64,000 nt of DNA. Source: Planktothricoides raciborskii GIHE-MW2 (lineage in GTDB: Bacteria > Cyanobacteriota > Cyanobacteriia > Cyanobacteriales > Laspinemataceae). Each line of letters opens with the position of its first letter. The first letter of the stretch is position 1. The notes under the pieces are model-generated. The model made no database searches, had not been told where the DNA came from, and worked only from the letters and a program-made list of their open reading frames with translations. The stretch is taken from the NCBI RefSeq assembly GCF_040564635.1, contig NZ_CP159837.1, positions 1,491,001 through 1,555,000 on the forward strand, written 5' to 3'. Position numbers and translations under genes: made by a program. Shown in pieces: positions 19,039 through 28,631 of this stretch.

Positions 19039-19504
19039 TTGGTTGTTGGTTGTTGGTTGGGGAAAGGGGGTGTGGGGTGTGGTACAAAAGAAATATCACT
19101 ATTCACTATTCACTATTCACTATTCACTATTCACTATTCACTTTTCCCTCTTCCCTCTTCCCTCTTCCCTCTTCCCTCTTCCCTTAATTTATAACCAATA
19201 ACCAACAAGTTATATATTTCACCTAATAGCGATCGCTACTTTCTCAGAAAAATCTTACAAATCTCAAACAAACTTAATAAATAGTAATGTTATTTAATTT
19301 TACTACATTTAAATTAAAAAAACTTAATAAATCTACAGAAAAATTAAGACAAAGAAAATAATTTAGTAATTAATTGTAATTTTGTGTAACAGAATACAAA
19401 CTATTTAACATTCTTTTAATAAATTAAGATATATTAAGAATTAGTGAATCTAATCCGGGTTGGTTAAGGCACACTTTCTAGTCGGTTCAACAAAGTAGGG
19501 CACT
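19039..19504. repeat. ACTATTC and TTCCCTC heptamer runs, then AT-rich DNA
   Basis: 19095-19140 has six copies of the ACTATTC heptamer, and 19144-19185 has six of CTTCCCT. The remaining 300 bases are very AT-rich and carry no gene that I can support. Confidence 0.8.
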
Positions 19505-19834
19505 ATGACACTGGAACAACAATTTTATACAAGAATCAGAGAATTAGGGTATTGGGATCGGTTGAATTTGACAAACCGCAAAAACCATAATCATAAAATG
19601 GCACTGGCTTGGTGCAATCCCAACACCACCGCAGACCCAGAGATGATGTTTCAACTGGTCTGGTTGTTGAGTTCTAGCAAGCGGCGGCAAAGACTGAATG
19701 CGATTGACGTGCGAATTTTAGAACAAACCGCAGAAGATTTGGCAGAAAACGGCCAAACGATGTCGGCGCGTAAGTCTTATGTGCAATATCTTTGGCAACA
19801 GGTTCACGCTCAAGAATTGACTTCGGTCAGCTAA
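19505..19834 (+). CDS. Conserved-looking hypothetical protein, 109 aa
   Basis: A soluble, mostly helical 109-aa protein. Its codon use resembles neighbouring genes and it has a clear ATG start, so it is likely real. Features: an aromatic, basic N-terminus (YTRIRELGYWDRLNLTNRK), the segment WLLSSSKRRQRLNAIDVRIL, and no signal peptide or membrane helix. I do not recognise the family. It ends 22 bases from the convergent menE gene. A menaquinone-related role is possible only by position. Confidence 0.65.
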   Translation: MTLEQQFYTRIRELGYWDRLNLTNRKNHNHKMALAWCNPNTTADPEMMFQLVWLLSSSKRRQRLNAIDVRILEQTAEDLAENGQTMSARKSYVQYLWQQVHAQELTSVS

Positions 19835-19856
19835 TTAATCATGGAACGGTTGAATG

Positions 19857-21338
19857 TTAGTTAGTTGTTTGCGGTTGGCTAAGACGCCATGCTTGGGCAA
19901 TTTGATAGAGGCTGACGCGGTTGATTTTTCCCTGAGCATTCCGAGGTAACTCTGTCACCGGCACCCAATGTTTTGGCTGCTTATACTTAGCCAACCGATC
20001 TACTAACTCGATTTTCAGAGATTCCGGGGAAACGGTTAAATGGTTAGGAACATAAACAGCGGCGATCGCTTGACCCCAGTCAGGATCGGGTAAGGCGATC
20101 GCGCAAACATCGGCAACTAAACCAGTAGTTCTAATTGCCGCTTCTACCTCAGCGGGAAACACATTTTCCCCACCTGTAATAATTTTGTCGCTGCGGCGTC
20201 CCACAATATTTATGTCACCATCGGCATCAAAAAAACCCAAATCATCAGCGGTAAACTCTGGTGAATTATCCTCACATAGGGAAAACGATGCCATATCGGG
20301 ATAATAACCCAGGGCTAAAGATTTAGCTCTAATCTTAATTAGGCCAATTTGATTAACCCCTAATGGCTGACCATCTTCATTACAAATTCTCACTTGGGCA
20401 TGAGGTAAAACTTGACCACAAGTCTGATTCCCAGCTAAGAAAGCGCTGGGTTTTAAGGTGACAATTTGGGAGGCTGTTTCCGTCATGCCGTAGGTCGGTG
20501 CTAATTTAACGTGATACTCTCTAGCTTTTTCTAATAATTCTGGCCATGGGGGGGCGCCACCGAGAAGCACCGTGGCAAATTGTGATAACCAATCGGCGGC
20601 GATCGCCTGTTCTAGGAAGCGAGAAAGCTGGGTGGGTACAAGGGAAATAAAAAAATTTTCCGGGTTAATTTCTTGCAGATATTTTTGACAGGGGATTACC
20701 TCGCGAGATTCTGAAGTGAGGACATTTAAAATTTCTTTATAAGAGGGGAAAATTGCCAAAGTTCCGCCGGTAGTGAACGAGCGAATAAATTGCATCAAAC
20801 CACTAACATGATACAGGGGTAAAACACAAAAGGAATTCACTTTTGAGACTTGAAAATACTCCGTAAATCCGCTGACTGATGCGGTTAAAGTTTCCCAAGT
20901 ATGAATGGTAAAGCGAATTTTTCCCGAAGATCCGCCCGTGGGAATCATAATCGCTGCTTGGTTTTTGGGTAAGGGAAAAAACTGGTCAGATTTTTTGGCT
21001 GTTGCCGGTTTTTTGAGATATTTCTGTAAATGTGCTAAATCATTGCCCCAAATAATATCGGGCTGGAGGTAATCAAAGACCTGCTGCCATTCTTGTGCTT
21101 GCCAGTGCGGATTGGCTAAAAAAATGGGACATTTGGCCTCGACTGCGGCGATAAAATTGCCAATAAATTGCTCCGGGTCAGCGTCACAAAGGATAATTTT
21201 CCCCGGACAATCCGGGGAGCGATCGCTAATTTCCTGAAATTTTTGCTGGGCGATCGCCTCGATTTTTTGCCCGTCAATTCCTTTGAGCCAACCTTGATGA
21301 TTTCGGGTGGTTAATGTTGATAATATCCAATAGTTCAT
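19857..21338 (-). CDS. menE: 2-succinylbenzoate--CoA ligase
   Basis: Adenylate-forming ligase that activates o-succinylbenzoate to OSB-CoA for phylloquinone synthesis. The 493-aa protein has the AMP-binding P-loop IPTGGSSGK, the motif PTYGMTETAS, and the C-terminal GRRSDKIITGGENVFPAEVE hinge region with a terminal lysine in RNAQGKINR. Length and motifs are complete. It is 102 bases downstream of menC on the same strand and probably part of the men transcription unit. Confidence 0.93.
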   Translation of the reverse strand: MNYWILSTLTTRNHQGWLKGIDGQKIEAIAQQKFQEISDRSPDCPGKIILCDADPEQFIGNFIAAVEAKCPIFLANPHWQAQEWQQVFDYLQPDIIWGNDLAHLQKYLKKPATAKKSDQFFPLPKNQAAIMIPTGGSSGKIRFTIHTWETLTASVSGFTEYFQVSKVNSFCVLPLYHVSGLMQFIRSFTTGGTLAIFPSYKEILNVLTSESREVIPCQKYLQEINPENFFISLVPTQLSRFLEQAIAADWLSQFATVLLGGAPPWPELLEKAREYHVKLAPTYGMTETASQIVTLKPSAFLAGNQTCGQVLPHAQVRICNEDGQPLGVNQIGLIKIRAKSLALGYYPDMASFSLCEDNSPEFTADDLGFFDADGDINIVGRRSDKIITGGENVFPAEVEAAIRTTGLVADVCAIALPDPDWGQAIAAVYVPNHLTVSPESLKIELVDRLAKYKQPKHWVPVTELPRNAQGKINRVSLYQIAQAWRLSQPQTTN

Positions 21339-21440
21339 GCTGGTTTCGATTCCAAGTAAAACAACTAGAAATTTACAACTATAAACTTAAAAAATTAAAT
21401 AAGATATCCCTGATAGAGGATAATTTTCCCGGACAGCGGT

Positions 21441-22445
21441 TTAATCATGCCAAAGTTGATGAACATCAAAATTATCATCAAACCAATGGTTGACCCCAAA
21501 TCCCACAGGCCGATTATGTTTAGTATTTAATTCTGAAGCTAATCTCAGGGCAGCTTCGCGGCCTATTTCGGTTTCAAAAACCGATGAAAAGACCGCATCA
21601 ATATTTTTCGATTTGCAAAACTGACGAATTTGGGAAGGAGAACCGGCAATACTCGGTTTAATCACAAAAATTCCGTTCCAACCTTTTTGATAAACCTCTT
21701 TCATTTGCTTCAGGGTGACGACTGATTCATCTAAGGCAATGGGGGTGGAAAAGCGATCGCTTAATTTCTTCATCTGGTCAAACTGATCCACCGGCAACGG
21801 TTGCTCTAAAAATTCAATAATTTTCCCAGCGCGATCGCAAACGTGCAACCATTGACTCGCTTCCACATCCGTCAGTCCGCCATTGGCATCTAAGCGAAGG
21901 GAAATCGAGTCATCGGCAGAAAAATCTTCCAGAATTGACTGGACTAACTGCTCTAAAATTCGCAGTTCTAACTGAATGGGAATCACACCAATTTTCCACT
22001 TAAAGGTACGATATCCTTTTTTCCAGAGAATCTTGCAGGCAAGGATGGCCGCTTGTCCAGGGGGAAGTAAACCACTACACATTTCCGGTTCTGAAGTAGG
22101 ATCTGGCAAATCCTCTAATGGCATTCCACTCAGGGTGAGTGCATGAGTGGTAATGGTTTCCCAGGCTGATTCAATCCCAAATTGACAAGCGGGTAACTCG
22201 TCGGGAACTGAAAAAATATTCGTTGGTGTAATCACCTTGGGGAGTTGTTGACAAAAGTCTAAAGCTTGCTCAAAGGTTTCTGACCCCAACCAACTCACTG
22301 GGGCAATTTCACCGAAACCTTCTTTCCCTTTCTCATCGGTGAGACGCAGGATAATACCTTTTCGGAGATCCCAGGTGCCATGACTGGTTTTGACCGGGAC
22401 TCGGAATTGGCGCTGGTAGGGACGAAATTCAAATTTGTATTCCAT
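21441..22445 (-). CDS. menC: o-Succinylbenzoate synthase
   Basis: Enolase-superfamily dehydratase that converts SHCHC to o-succinylbenzoate. The 334-aa protein has the KxK base motif in TFKWKIGV. The metal ligands are in LRLDANGG, EFLEQPL and ALDESV, and the second catalytic lysine is in FVIKPSIAG. All key positions are present. It lies between menH and menE on the minus strand; the 244-base gap to menH contains TATTTG repeats. Confidence 0.93.
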   Translation of the reverse strand: MEYKFEFRPYQRQFRVPVKTSHGTWDLRKGIILRLTDEKGKEGFGEIAPVSWLGSETFEQALDFCQQLPKVITPTNIFSVPDELPACQFGIESAWETITTHALTLSGMPLEDLPDPTSEPEMCSGLLPPGQAAILACKILWKKGYRTFKWKIGVIPIQLELRILEQLVQSILEDFSADDSISLRLDANGGLTDVEASQWLHVCDRAGKIIEFLEQPLPVDQFDQMKKLSDRFSTPIALDESVVTLKQMKEVYQKGWNGIFVIKPSIAGSPSQIRQFCKSKNIDAVFSSVFETEIGREAALRLASELNTKHNRPVGFGVNHWFDDNFDVHQLWHD

Positions 22446-22489
22446 TATTTTGCTATCTGTTTGGGATTTGCAGATCAGGGCAGATCAGG

Positions 22490-22620
22490 GATGCCGGATT
22501 TTACTGGTTATTTGCTATTTGTTGTTGGCTATTTGTTATTTGCTGTTTGGTTTAGGCTGAGAATTTTCCCGAACCAATAACGAATGACCAATAACGAGTA
22601 ACGAATAACGAATAATTAAT
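22490..22620. repeat. TATTTGTTGTTGGC-type repeats facing inverted copies
   Basis: Short words GTTATTTGCTATTTG on one side and AATAACGAATGACC / AACGAATAACG on the other make a foldback between menH and menC. No gene. Confidence 0.65.
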
Positions 22621-22689
22621 AAAGAATTGGCATTTAGCTAATTAACGATACCCATTTTAGGGACATTTTAGAGCAATCATAGAGAAAAT

Positions 22690-23496
22690 TTAGCAAGATT
22701 TAAGTCGATCGCACGCTCCGAAAAATTGAATTAATTCGTTGACGTATGTTCTCGAATTTTCCCAGTGGATATTATGACCTGTGTGGGGGATAATTTTCAA
22801 CTGGGCGAAGGCAGAGCGCTGGACTATTTCCGTATTAATCTTTCTAAATTTATCATCATACTCTCCTACTAGGAGTAATATAGGAACGGAATTGTGGGGT
22901 AATTGTTCCCATAAAGAAGGTTGGTTGCCAGTACCCAGATTACGGAGAGATTTGCTTAATTCTCTGGGGTTTTCCTGCATCCGACGTGCCATTAATTTTC
23001 CCCAATCAGGATGCTGGAGTAAAGATTGAAACAGAGGTTGATGATACCACTCAATTAAAAAAGATTTGAAGGGAATTGTTTCTAATTTTTGGGCAAGTGC
23101 TTCATCGGCTGCACGGCGCTGCGATCGCTCTGGCTCGGTCTTTAATCCAGGGGAGGCTCCCTCCAAAATCACTTGGTAAAATCGCTGGGGAAAATGTAAG
23201 GTTAAATATAAAGCCAATCGCCCCCCCATTGAATAGCCCACTAAAAAACATTGGTCTATGTGGAGGCGATCAAGTAAAGAAATCAAAGCCTGAGCAGTTT
23301 GGGGCATTTGGTAGCTAGTTTCATCCCCGTTCACTGTGGTTTTTCCATGTCCCGGTAAGTCAACGGTTAAACAACAAAATTTGTCTTTTAACTCTGTACA
23401 AATCTCCCTATAATCATCCCCACTTCCCAGAAATCCATGTAAAAATAAAATGACAGGTTTATGGCGATTTCCAGACAAAGAATAGTGAATGTTCAT
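22690..23496 (-). CDS. menH: SHCHC synthase, alpha/beta hydrolase
   Basis: 2-succinyl-6-hydroxy-2,4-cyclohexadiene-1-carboxylate synthase, which eliminates pyruvate from SEPHCHC in phylloquinone synthesis. The 268-aa alpha/beta hydrolase has the oxyanion segment LHGFLGSGDDY, the nucleophile in VGYSMGGRLALY, and the late histidine in HTGHNIHWEN. The GYSMGGRLA nucleophile elbow matches MenH. Position between menA and menC supports the role. Confidence 0.88.
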   Translation of the reverse strand: MNIHYSLSGNRHKPVILFLHGFLGSGDDYREICTELKDKFCCLTVDLPGHGKTTVNGDETSYQMPQTAQALISLLDRLHIDQCFLVGYSMGGRLALYLTLHFPQRFYQVILEGASPGLKTEPERSQRRAADEALAQKLETIPFKSFLIEWYHQPLFQSLLQHPDWGKLMARRMQENPRELSKSLRNLGTGNQPSLWEQLPHNSVPILLLVGEYDDKFRKINTEIVQRSAFAQLKIIPHTGHNIHWENSRTYVNELIQFFGACDRLKSC

Positions 23497-23712
23497 GGTG
23501 ATTGATGATTGGTTGTTGGTTATGGATTATTTTGTTGTTTGTTGTTTGTTAGTGGTTATTAGTTGGTGGGTAGGAATTCTTTGGTTATTGGTTGTTCGAT
23601 TGGAGATTATTGGATATTAAAAGCATTAATAACCACCAACAACCAACAAAATAATCCCTACCCAACAACAACCAACAAAAGAATCCTTACCCAACAACCA
23701 ATCATTAATAAA
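23497..23712. repeat. TTGTTGGTT / AACCAACAA repeat foldback
   Basis: 216-base gap between menA and menH filled by GTTGTTTGTTG and AACAACCAAC words in opposite orientations, including two near-copies of CCTACCCAACAACA. No gene. Confidence 0.7.
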
Positions 23713-24618
23713 CTAGAAGAGAAATCCTAAGCCTAATAAACTACCGCTAATAAAATGAAGACCCACGGCGATAAATTTGCAATTGATTAACTTGTGTGGT
23801 TCTTGATAGTAAGTTTGGACTTGATGAGAAAGTTTAATGGCAAAGGGTAAACCCGCCAAGCTGAGTAAGGTTGAAAGGGGAAACATTCCTAATGCCACAA
23901 ATATTCCCGTAAATACAAAAATACTCCCAGAAAACCACGGCAGGAGTTTGGTTCCGGTTTCAATTCCTAGGCGCACAATGGGCGATCGCTTTCCGGCGGC
24001 AATGTCATCTTCTACTTGGTGGAAATGAGAACAAAATAAAATCAAGGTGGTGGCGATGCCTACAATGATAGATGCGGCGATCGCCGATAGATTGAGCATT
24101 GACCAGCTTTGGGTTTGACTGTAGTAAGCAGCGGCCACTCCTACGGGCCCAAAAGCCACAAAGCAGAGAATTTCACCTAATCCGTGATAACCCAGGCGAA
24201 ACGGTGGCCCTTGGTACATATAGCCGAGGAAACAGGCCAGCAAAATTAAGCCTAAGACGGTGAAGTCTTGCTGCCACCAACTAATCGCGATAATTTCTAG
24301 AATGCCAACAGCTAAAAACAGATTGGCAATCCAAAAAATTAAGGATTTATTTTGGGTGAGATTGACTAAGGAATGATGTTTATTTTTATCAATGCCGGTT
24401 TCTGAGTCAAAGACATCATTATAGAGATTTTCCCAGGCTAAAATTAAAATCGCCGCCGTCATAAAGGTGGAAAAAATCCCCCAATTCATAGTTTGGGTTT
24501 GAAAAAAAGCGATCGCACTACCGACCCAAATGGGCATAATCGCCACACTATACATGGGTGGTTTAATGGCGGCAAGCCACAGTTGGCGTTTGGAAGTTTG
24601 AATGGTTTGGGTGGTCAT
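23713..24618 (-). CDS. menA: 1,4-dihydroxy-2-naphthoate phytyltransferase
   Basis: Integral membrane prenyltransferase of the UbiA superfamily that attaches the phytyl chain to DHNA in phylloquinone synthesis. The 301-aa protein has about eight to nine hydrophobic helices. The first Asp-rich prenyl-diphosphate site is NLYNDVFDSETGID; the second is in HFHQVEDDIAAGK, whose DDIAAGKRSP follows the UbiA pattern. It is the first gene of the minus-strand men block and is divergent from menF. Confidence 0.93.
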   Translation of the reverse strand: MTTQTIQTSKRQLWLAAIKPPMYSVAIMPIWVGSAIAFFQTQTMNWGIFSTFMTAAILILAWENLYNDVFDSETGIDKNKHHSLVNLTQNKSLIFWIANLFLAVGILEIIAISWWQQDFTVLGLILLACFLGYMYQGPPFRLGYHGLGEILCFVAFGPVGVAAAYYSQTQSWSMLNLSAIAASIIVGIATTLILFCSHFHQVEDDIAAGKRSPIVRLGIETGTKLLPWFSGSIFVFTGIFVALGMFPLSTLLSLAGLPFAIKLSHQVQTYYQEPHKLINCKFIAVGLHFISGSLLGLGFLF

Positions 24619-24968
24619 TTTAACTGTAAATATTAGATCGCAGACTATCCGGAGAAGGAAAATAACAGATATTTTCGGTTAGAGTTGAGCATTTGAATCC
24701 CTGGGCGATCGCCAGCTAACCAGTGACAAACCCAGGTGGCTGTGCCCCAGAGAATTTAAGGAACTTCATAATTTTACAATTGCAGATCGGTGGATGATCC
24801 CTGGCAATTGTTGAGAAATATTACAGAAACCAGGGAATTTTACTCCTGTCCGCGACAAATCAGGAATGATTGGTCTGAGGACTGGTAAATTCTGCGATTC
24901 CGCCTGAAGCGGATCGCGAACGCGAATCGCGCCAATCAGTCCATCGGGATGCCCAAAATATGTCTATA

Positions 24969-25062
24969 TAGGACTTACGCAAATTTCCTTATGTCACCCT
25001 TTTAGGTAGGGGTGATTCGCGGAATCACCCCTACCATATATAAAGGTAATGTGTAAGTCCTA
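24969..25062. repeat. MITE-like element with GGACTTA ends and inner hairpin
   Basis: Terminal AGGACTTAC and GTAAGTCCT face each other, about 94 bp apart. Inside is a perfect 14-bp hairpin, GGTAGGGGTGATTC (25005-25018) against its complement (25022-25035). Related copies are at 43187-43276 (same ends) and 59129-59192 (decayed); the inner hairpin alone recurs at 54003-54032. It lies in the menA-menF divergent promoter interval. Confidence 0.85.
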
Positions 25063-25152
25063 TCTATATATATCTATGTGTACATATCAGTGGTGCGTCT
25101 AGTTCCACCTGATTCGTTTATAGTTAAGTAGCCAACCTTTAAGGGGACACCT

Positions 25153-26613
25153 GTGCCCCAACCGCCAAAATCTGCCATTTTCTCTTCCATGCCAGTTGTA
25201 CCGTTTCATGCCAATCTATTGCAAGGTCATCGGGAACTCTGCCAGTTTCTGGTCGCTTGTCAGCAAGTGTCCAGAGAAAAAGGCTGTGGTCAAATTATCA
25301 GCATTTCCCTGGAAATTCCCCCAGTGGATCCCCTGGCGGTGTTTCAAGTTCTCAGTCCAGAATCTCCCTTACATTTTTATCTGGAAAAAGGGGGAAACGG
25401 TGAAGCGATCGCTGCTTTTGATGCCGCAGTAGATTTTACGGCTAACAGTGGCGATCGATTTACCCAAACCAAAGATTTTATTCATTCTACCCTGGCCAAT
25501 ACTCTGAGCACAGGGGCATTAAACTTGCCTTTTGCCGGCCCCCACTTTTTTTGCAGTTTTACCTTTTTTCCGCCAGATAAATCCAGTGATTCCCCCTTTC
25601 CTGCGGCCACCGTCTTTTTACCCCGTTGGCAAGTTTCTCGCTCTAACAATCACTGTTTATTAGTGGCTAATTGCCTCATTGAACCCGATCATAATATTGA
25701 AAATTTAGCCGAAAGTATTTGGCAAAAACTCCAAAAAATTAATTTAATTAAATCCCAGGGGTTGAACTGGGCAGAAACCAATGGTCAATCTCTGAATAAA
25801 AAACGGCATATTACCCAAACGGATAATTTTAAACTAGCGGTGAATTCGGCATTAGATTCTATCGCCAATCAGCGGTTAAGTAAAGTCGTTTTAGCTCATG
25901 CCATTGATGTCAGTTCACCGAAACCTTTTAATTTGGTCAAATCTTTACAGAATTTGCGCCGATTTTATGCCGATTGTTATCTCTTTGTCACCAGCAATCC
26001 CCAGGGACAAAATTTTCTGGGAGCCAGTCCAGAACGATTACTCAGTATTCAAAATCACCAACTGGTTACGGATGCCTTGGCCGGGTCTGCACCGAGGGGC
26101 AAAACTCCCGCCGAAGATGCTCAGTTAGCCAATCAATTAATCTCTAGTGATAAGGAACGGCACGAGCATCGAGTGGTGATTGATTTTATTCGCGATCGCC
26201 TAATTCATTTAGGATTAAATCCCCGAATTTATCCCGAAGTTCGGCTGCTGCAACTCTCGAATATTCAACATTTATGGACACCGATTAAAGCGACGATTCC
26301 CCCGGACGTGCATCCGTTAGATATTTTAGCCGAACTGCATCCGACTCCAGCGGTGGCGGGAGTTCCCAGAGATATTGCCTGTGAAGAAATTCGCCGCTAT
26401 GAAACCTTCGATCGCTGTTTATATGCAGCGCCAATTGGCTGGGTAGATGCCCAAGGAAATGGAGAATTTATTGTCGGTATTCGTTCGGCTTTAATTACAG
26501 GAAATCATGCTAGACTGTATGCCGGTGCTGGAATTGTTCAAGGCTCAAATCCCGATCGAGAATTGGCAGAAATTGACCTCAAACTTCAAGCCCTTTTAAA
26601 AACATTAGTTTGA
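25153..26613 (+). CDS. menF: Isochorismate synthase
   Basis: Converts chorismate to isochorismate, the first committed step of phylloquinone synthesis. The 486-aa protein has the C-terminal chorismate-binding domain with ASPERLLS, LAGSAPRGKTPAEDAQLA, SDKERHEHRVV, LHPTPAVAGVPRD and the final GIRSALI/AGAGIV segments. The frame opens with GTG at 25153; an ATG at 25192 (residue 14, MPVVPFHANLL) is an alternative start. menD follows after 96 bases on the same strand, so the pair is probably co-transcribed. Confidence 0.93.
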   Translation: MPQPPKSAIFSSMPVVPFHANLLQGHRELCQFLVACQQVSREKGCGQIISISLEIPPVDPLAVFQVLSPESPLHFYLEKGGNGEAIAAFDAAVDFTANSGDRFTQTKDFIHSTLANTLSTGALNLPFAGPHFFCSFTFFPPDKSSDSPFPAATVFLPRWQVSRSNNHCLLVANCLIEPDHNIENLAESIWQKLQKINLIKSQGLNWAETNGQSLNKKRHITQTDNFKLAVNSALDSIANQRLSKVVLAHAIDVSSPKPFNLVKSLQNLRRFYADCYLFVTSNPQGQNFLGASPERLLSIQNHQLVTDALAGSAPRGKTPAEDAQLANQLISSDKERHEHRVVIDFIRDRLIHLGLNPRIYPEVRLLQLSNIQHLWTPIKATIPPDVHPLDILAELHPTPAVAGVPRDIACEEIRRYETFDRCLYAAPIGWVDAQGNGEFIVGIRSALITGNHARLYAGAGIVQGSNPDRELAEIDLKLQALLKTLV

Positions 26614-26633
26614 GCACATAAGCGATCCTATTT

Positions 26634-26660
26634 CAGGGTAGGAACGAACGGCCTACCCTG
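26634..26660 (+). promoter_or_regulatory. Hairpin between menF and menD
   Basis: CAGGGTAGG and CCTACCCTG pair across nine bases. There is no T-tract, so it is more likely a processing or attenuation structure, or a remnant of a palindromic repeat, than a full terminator. Confidence 0.45.
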
Positions 26661-26709
26661 ACCGCCATTAGGGTGCGATCGCTTAATTAAAAAATCGCGA
26701 TTAAAGGCA

Positions 26710-28533
26710 ATGATAGATTTTCGGAATACAAATACGGTTTGGGCGTCAGTTTTAGTCGAGACATTACACCATTTAGGATTAACGACCGCAATAATTTGTC
26801 CCGGTTCGCGATCCACTCCATTGGCGATCGCTTTTGCGGCTCACCCAAAAATTGCCGCAATTCCGGTACTGGATGAGCGATCGGCGGCTTTTTTTGCCCT
26901 GGGACTCGCCCGACAAAGTAATTTGCCCGTGGCGATCGTCTGTACTTCTGGAACCGCTGGGGCGAATTTTTACCCCGCAGTGATTGAAGCGCGGGAAAGT
27001 CGCGTGCCTTTGTTGGTGTTGACCGCTGACAGACCCCCAGAATTGCGCGATTGTCATGCGGGACAGGCGATCGACCAACTAAAACTCTATGGTCATTACC
27101 CCAACTGGCAAGCGGAGTTAGCGGCGCCATCGTTGGACATAGCCATGCTGCGTTATTTGCGCCAAACCTTAATCTATGGGTGGCAAAAAACTCTGTTTCC
27201 GGTTCCCGGTGTGGTTCATCTCAATGTGCCATTGCGCGACCCGTTGCCCCCGTTGCCCGAACCGGATCGGGCTTTGGCGATCGATCGCTTACGGCAGACG
27301 TTCGACGCCGAGGATTTTTTTGCTCATTGCTGCCCTCCTAGCCCCCAACCCCCCCAACCCCCCCTTCAACGGGGGGGCTACGGAGGGGTTGGGACGGTTG
27401 GAGAACGATTCATCCCTGAGCAAATATTTCCCCAGTGGCAAGGTAAACCGGGAATCATTATTGCTGGGCCTGCCCAACCTTCCGAACCAGAAACCTATTG
27501 TCAGGCGATCGCTCAACTTGCCCAAACCTTTGATTGGCCGGTATTAGCCGAAGGGCTTTCTCCCGTGCGGAATTATGCCGCCATAAATCCTGATTTAATT
27601 TCCACTTATGACCTAATTTTACGCAACCAGAATCTAGCCGAAACCTTGACCCCGGAAATTGTGGTGCAAATCGGCGAATTACCTATTAGCAAACAACTGC
27701 GACAATGGTTAGAAACTCAAAACATTCGCCGGTTTGTAATTGATCCATCTGACCATAATCTCGACCCCCTCCACGGCCCCACGATTCATTTAACAATTTC
27801 CGTGGGACAATTAGCCATTGCTGCCGCAAATAACCCCCCCAATCCTTTCAATTCAGTTAATTCAGCCCAGGCAGAATATCGGCAAAAGTGGGCGGACGCT
27901 GAGAGCCAAGTCAGAGAGGCGATCAGCCAAACATTTGCGTCAATCAATCACATCATTGAACCGAAATTAGCCTGGGTAATTTCCCAATCCTTACCCATTG
28001 GCACTCCTCTATTTATTGCCAATAGTATGCCCGTGCGGGATGTAGAATATTTTTGGCAACCGGGAAACCTGCAAATTCGGCCATTTTTTAATCGCGGGGC
28101 TAATGGTATTGATGGCACTTTATCCACCGCTTTGGGCATTGCCCACCGCCAACAACCTAGCGTTATGCTAACCGGAGATTTAGCCTTACTCCATGATACC
28201 AATGGGTTTTTACTTTGCCCTAAATTTCAAGGTCATCTGACAATTATTTTAATTAATAATAACGGCGGTGGCATCTTTGAAATGTTACCTGTAGCCCAGT
28301 TTGACCCACCCTTTGAGGAGTTTTTCGCCACGCCGCAACAAGTAGATTTTGGTCAGCTTTTTGCCAGTTATGGAGTTGAGCATCAACTGATTAGTTCTTG
28401 GGAAAAATTAAGGCAATTATTAAACCCATTACCGAGTCAGGGCATTCGGGTATTAGAGTTAAGGTGCGATCGCAAATTTGATGCTCAATGGCGCAAGCAA
28501 ACTTTGCTTAATCTCGCCAGTATATTATCATAA
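26710..28533 (+). CDS. menD: SEPHCHC synthase
   Basis: Thiamine-diphosphate enzyme that adds the succinic semialdehyde unit from 2-oxoglutarate to isochorismate. The 607-aa protein shows the N-terminal PYR domain (CPGSRSTPLAIAF, the catalytic glutamate in VLDERSAAFFALG, and TADRPPELRDCHAGQAIDQ). A central domain and the C-terminal PP domain follow, with RGANGIDGTLSTALGIAH and the ThDP motif GDLALLHDTNG. An unusual Pro/Gly-rich segment (about residues 207-230) is encoded by an in-frame dispersed repeat at 27331-27396. It lies between the PYR and central domains, so activity is probably kept. Confidence 0.93.
   Translation: MIDFRNTNTVWASVLVETLHHLGLTTAIICPGSRSTPLAIAFAAHPKIAAIPVLDERSAAFFALGLARQSNLPVAIVCTSGTAGANFYPAVIEARESRVPLLVLTADRPPELRDCHAGQAIDQLKLYGHYPNWQAELAAPSLDIAMLRYLRQTLIYGWQKTLFPVPGVVHLNVPLRDPLPPLPEPDRALAIDRLRQTFDAEDFFAHCCPPSPQPPQPPLQRGGYGGVGTVGERFIPEQIFPQWQGKPGIIIAGPAQPSEPETYCQAIAQLAQTFDWPVLAEGLSPVRNYAAINPDLISTYDLILRNQNLAETLTPEIVVQIGELPISKQLRQWLETQNIRRFVIDPSDHNLDPLHGPTIHLTISVGQLAIAAANNPPNPFNSVNSAQAEYRQKWADAESQVREAISQTFASINHIIEPKLAWVISQSLPIGTPLFIANSMPVRDVEYFWQPGNLQIRPFFNRGANGIDGTLSTALGIAHRQQPSVMLTGDLALLHDTNGFLLCPKFQGHLTIILINNNGGGIFEMLPVAQFDPPFEEFFATPQQVDFGQLFASYGVEHQLISSWEKLRQLLNPLPSQGIRVLELRCDRKFDAQWRKQTLLNLASILS
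27331..27396. repeat. Dispersed C-rich/G-rich repeat inside menD
   Basis: CCCCCAACCCCCC faces CGGGGGGGCTACGG and GGGGTTGGG, a foldback that adds about 22 in-frame codons (CCPPSPQPPQPPLQRGGYGG). The same family (CAACCCC / TTCAACGGGGGG, or TTTTGAAGGGGGGTTAGG) is found twice at 56279-56333 and once at 59194-59216. Confidence 0.8.
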
Positions 28534-28584
28534 CATCCCAGAAACCTGGTTTTAGTGATTTCCCTAAGCTGTGGAGCGACAAAC

Positions 28585-28631
28585 AACCCGGTTTATTGTC
28601 ACCCAAATTTATCCCAACAACCGGGTTTTTT
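28585..28631 (+). terminator. AACCCGGTT stem terminator after menD
   Basis: AACCCGGTT (28585-28593) pairs with AACCGGGTT (28619-28627), followed by a run of T. The arms belong to the dispersed AAACCCGGTTT family seen at 46022-46057 and near 62-63.6 kb. It ends the men plus-strand unit 50-100 bases past the menD stop. Confidence 0.65.
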
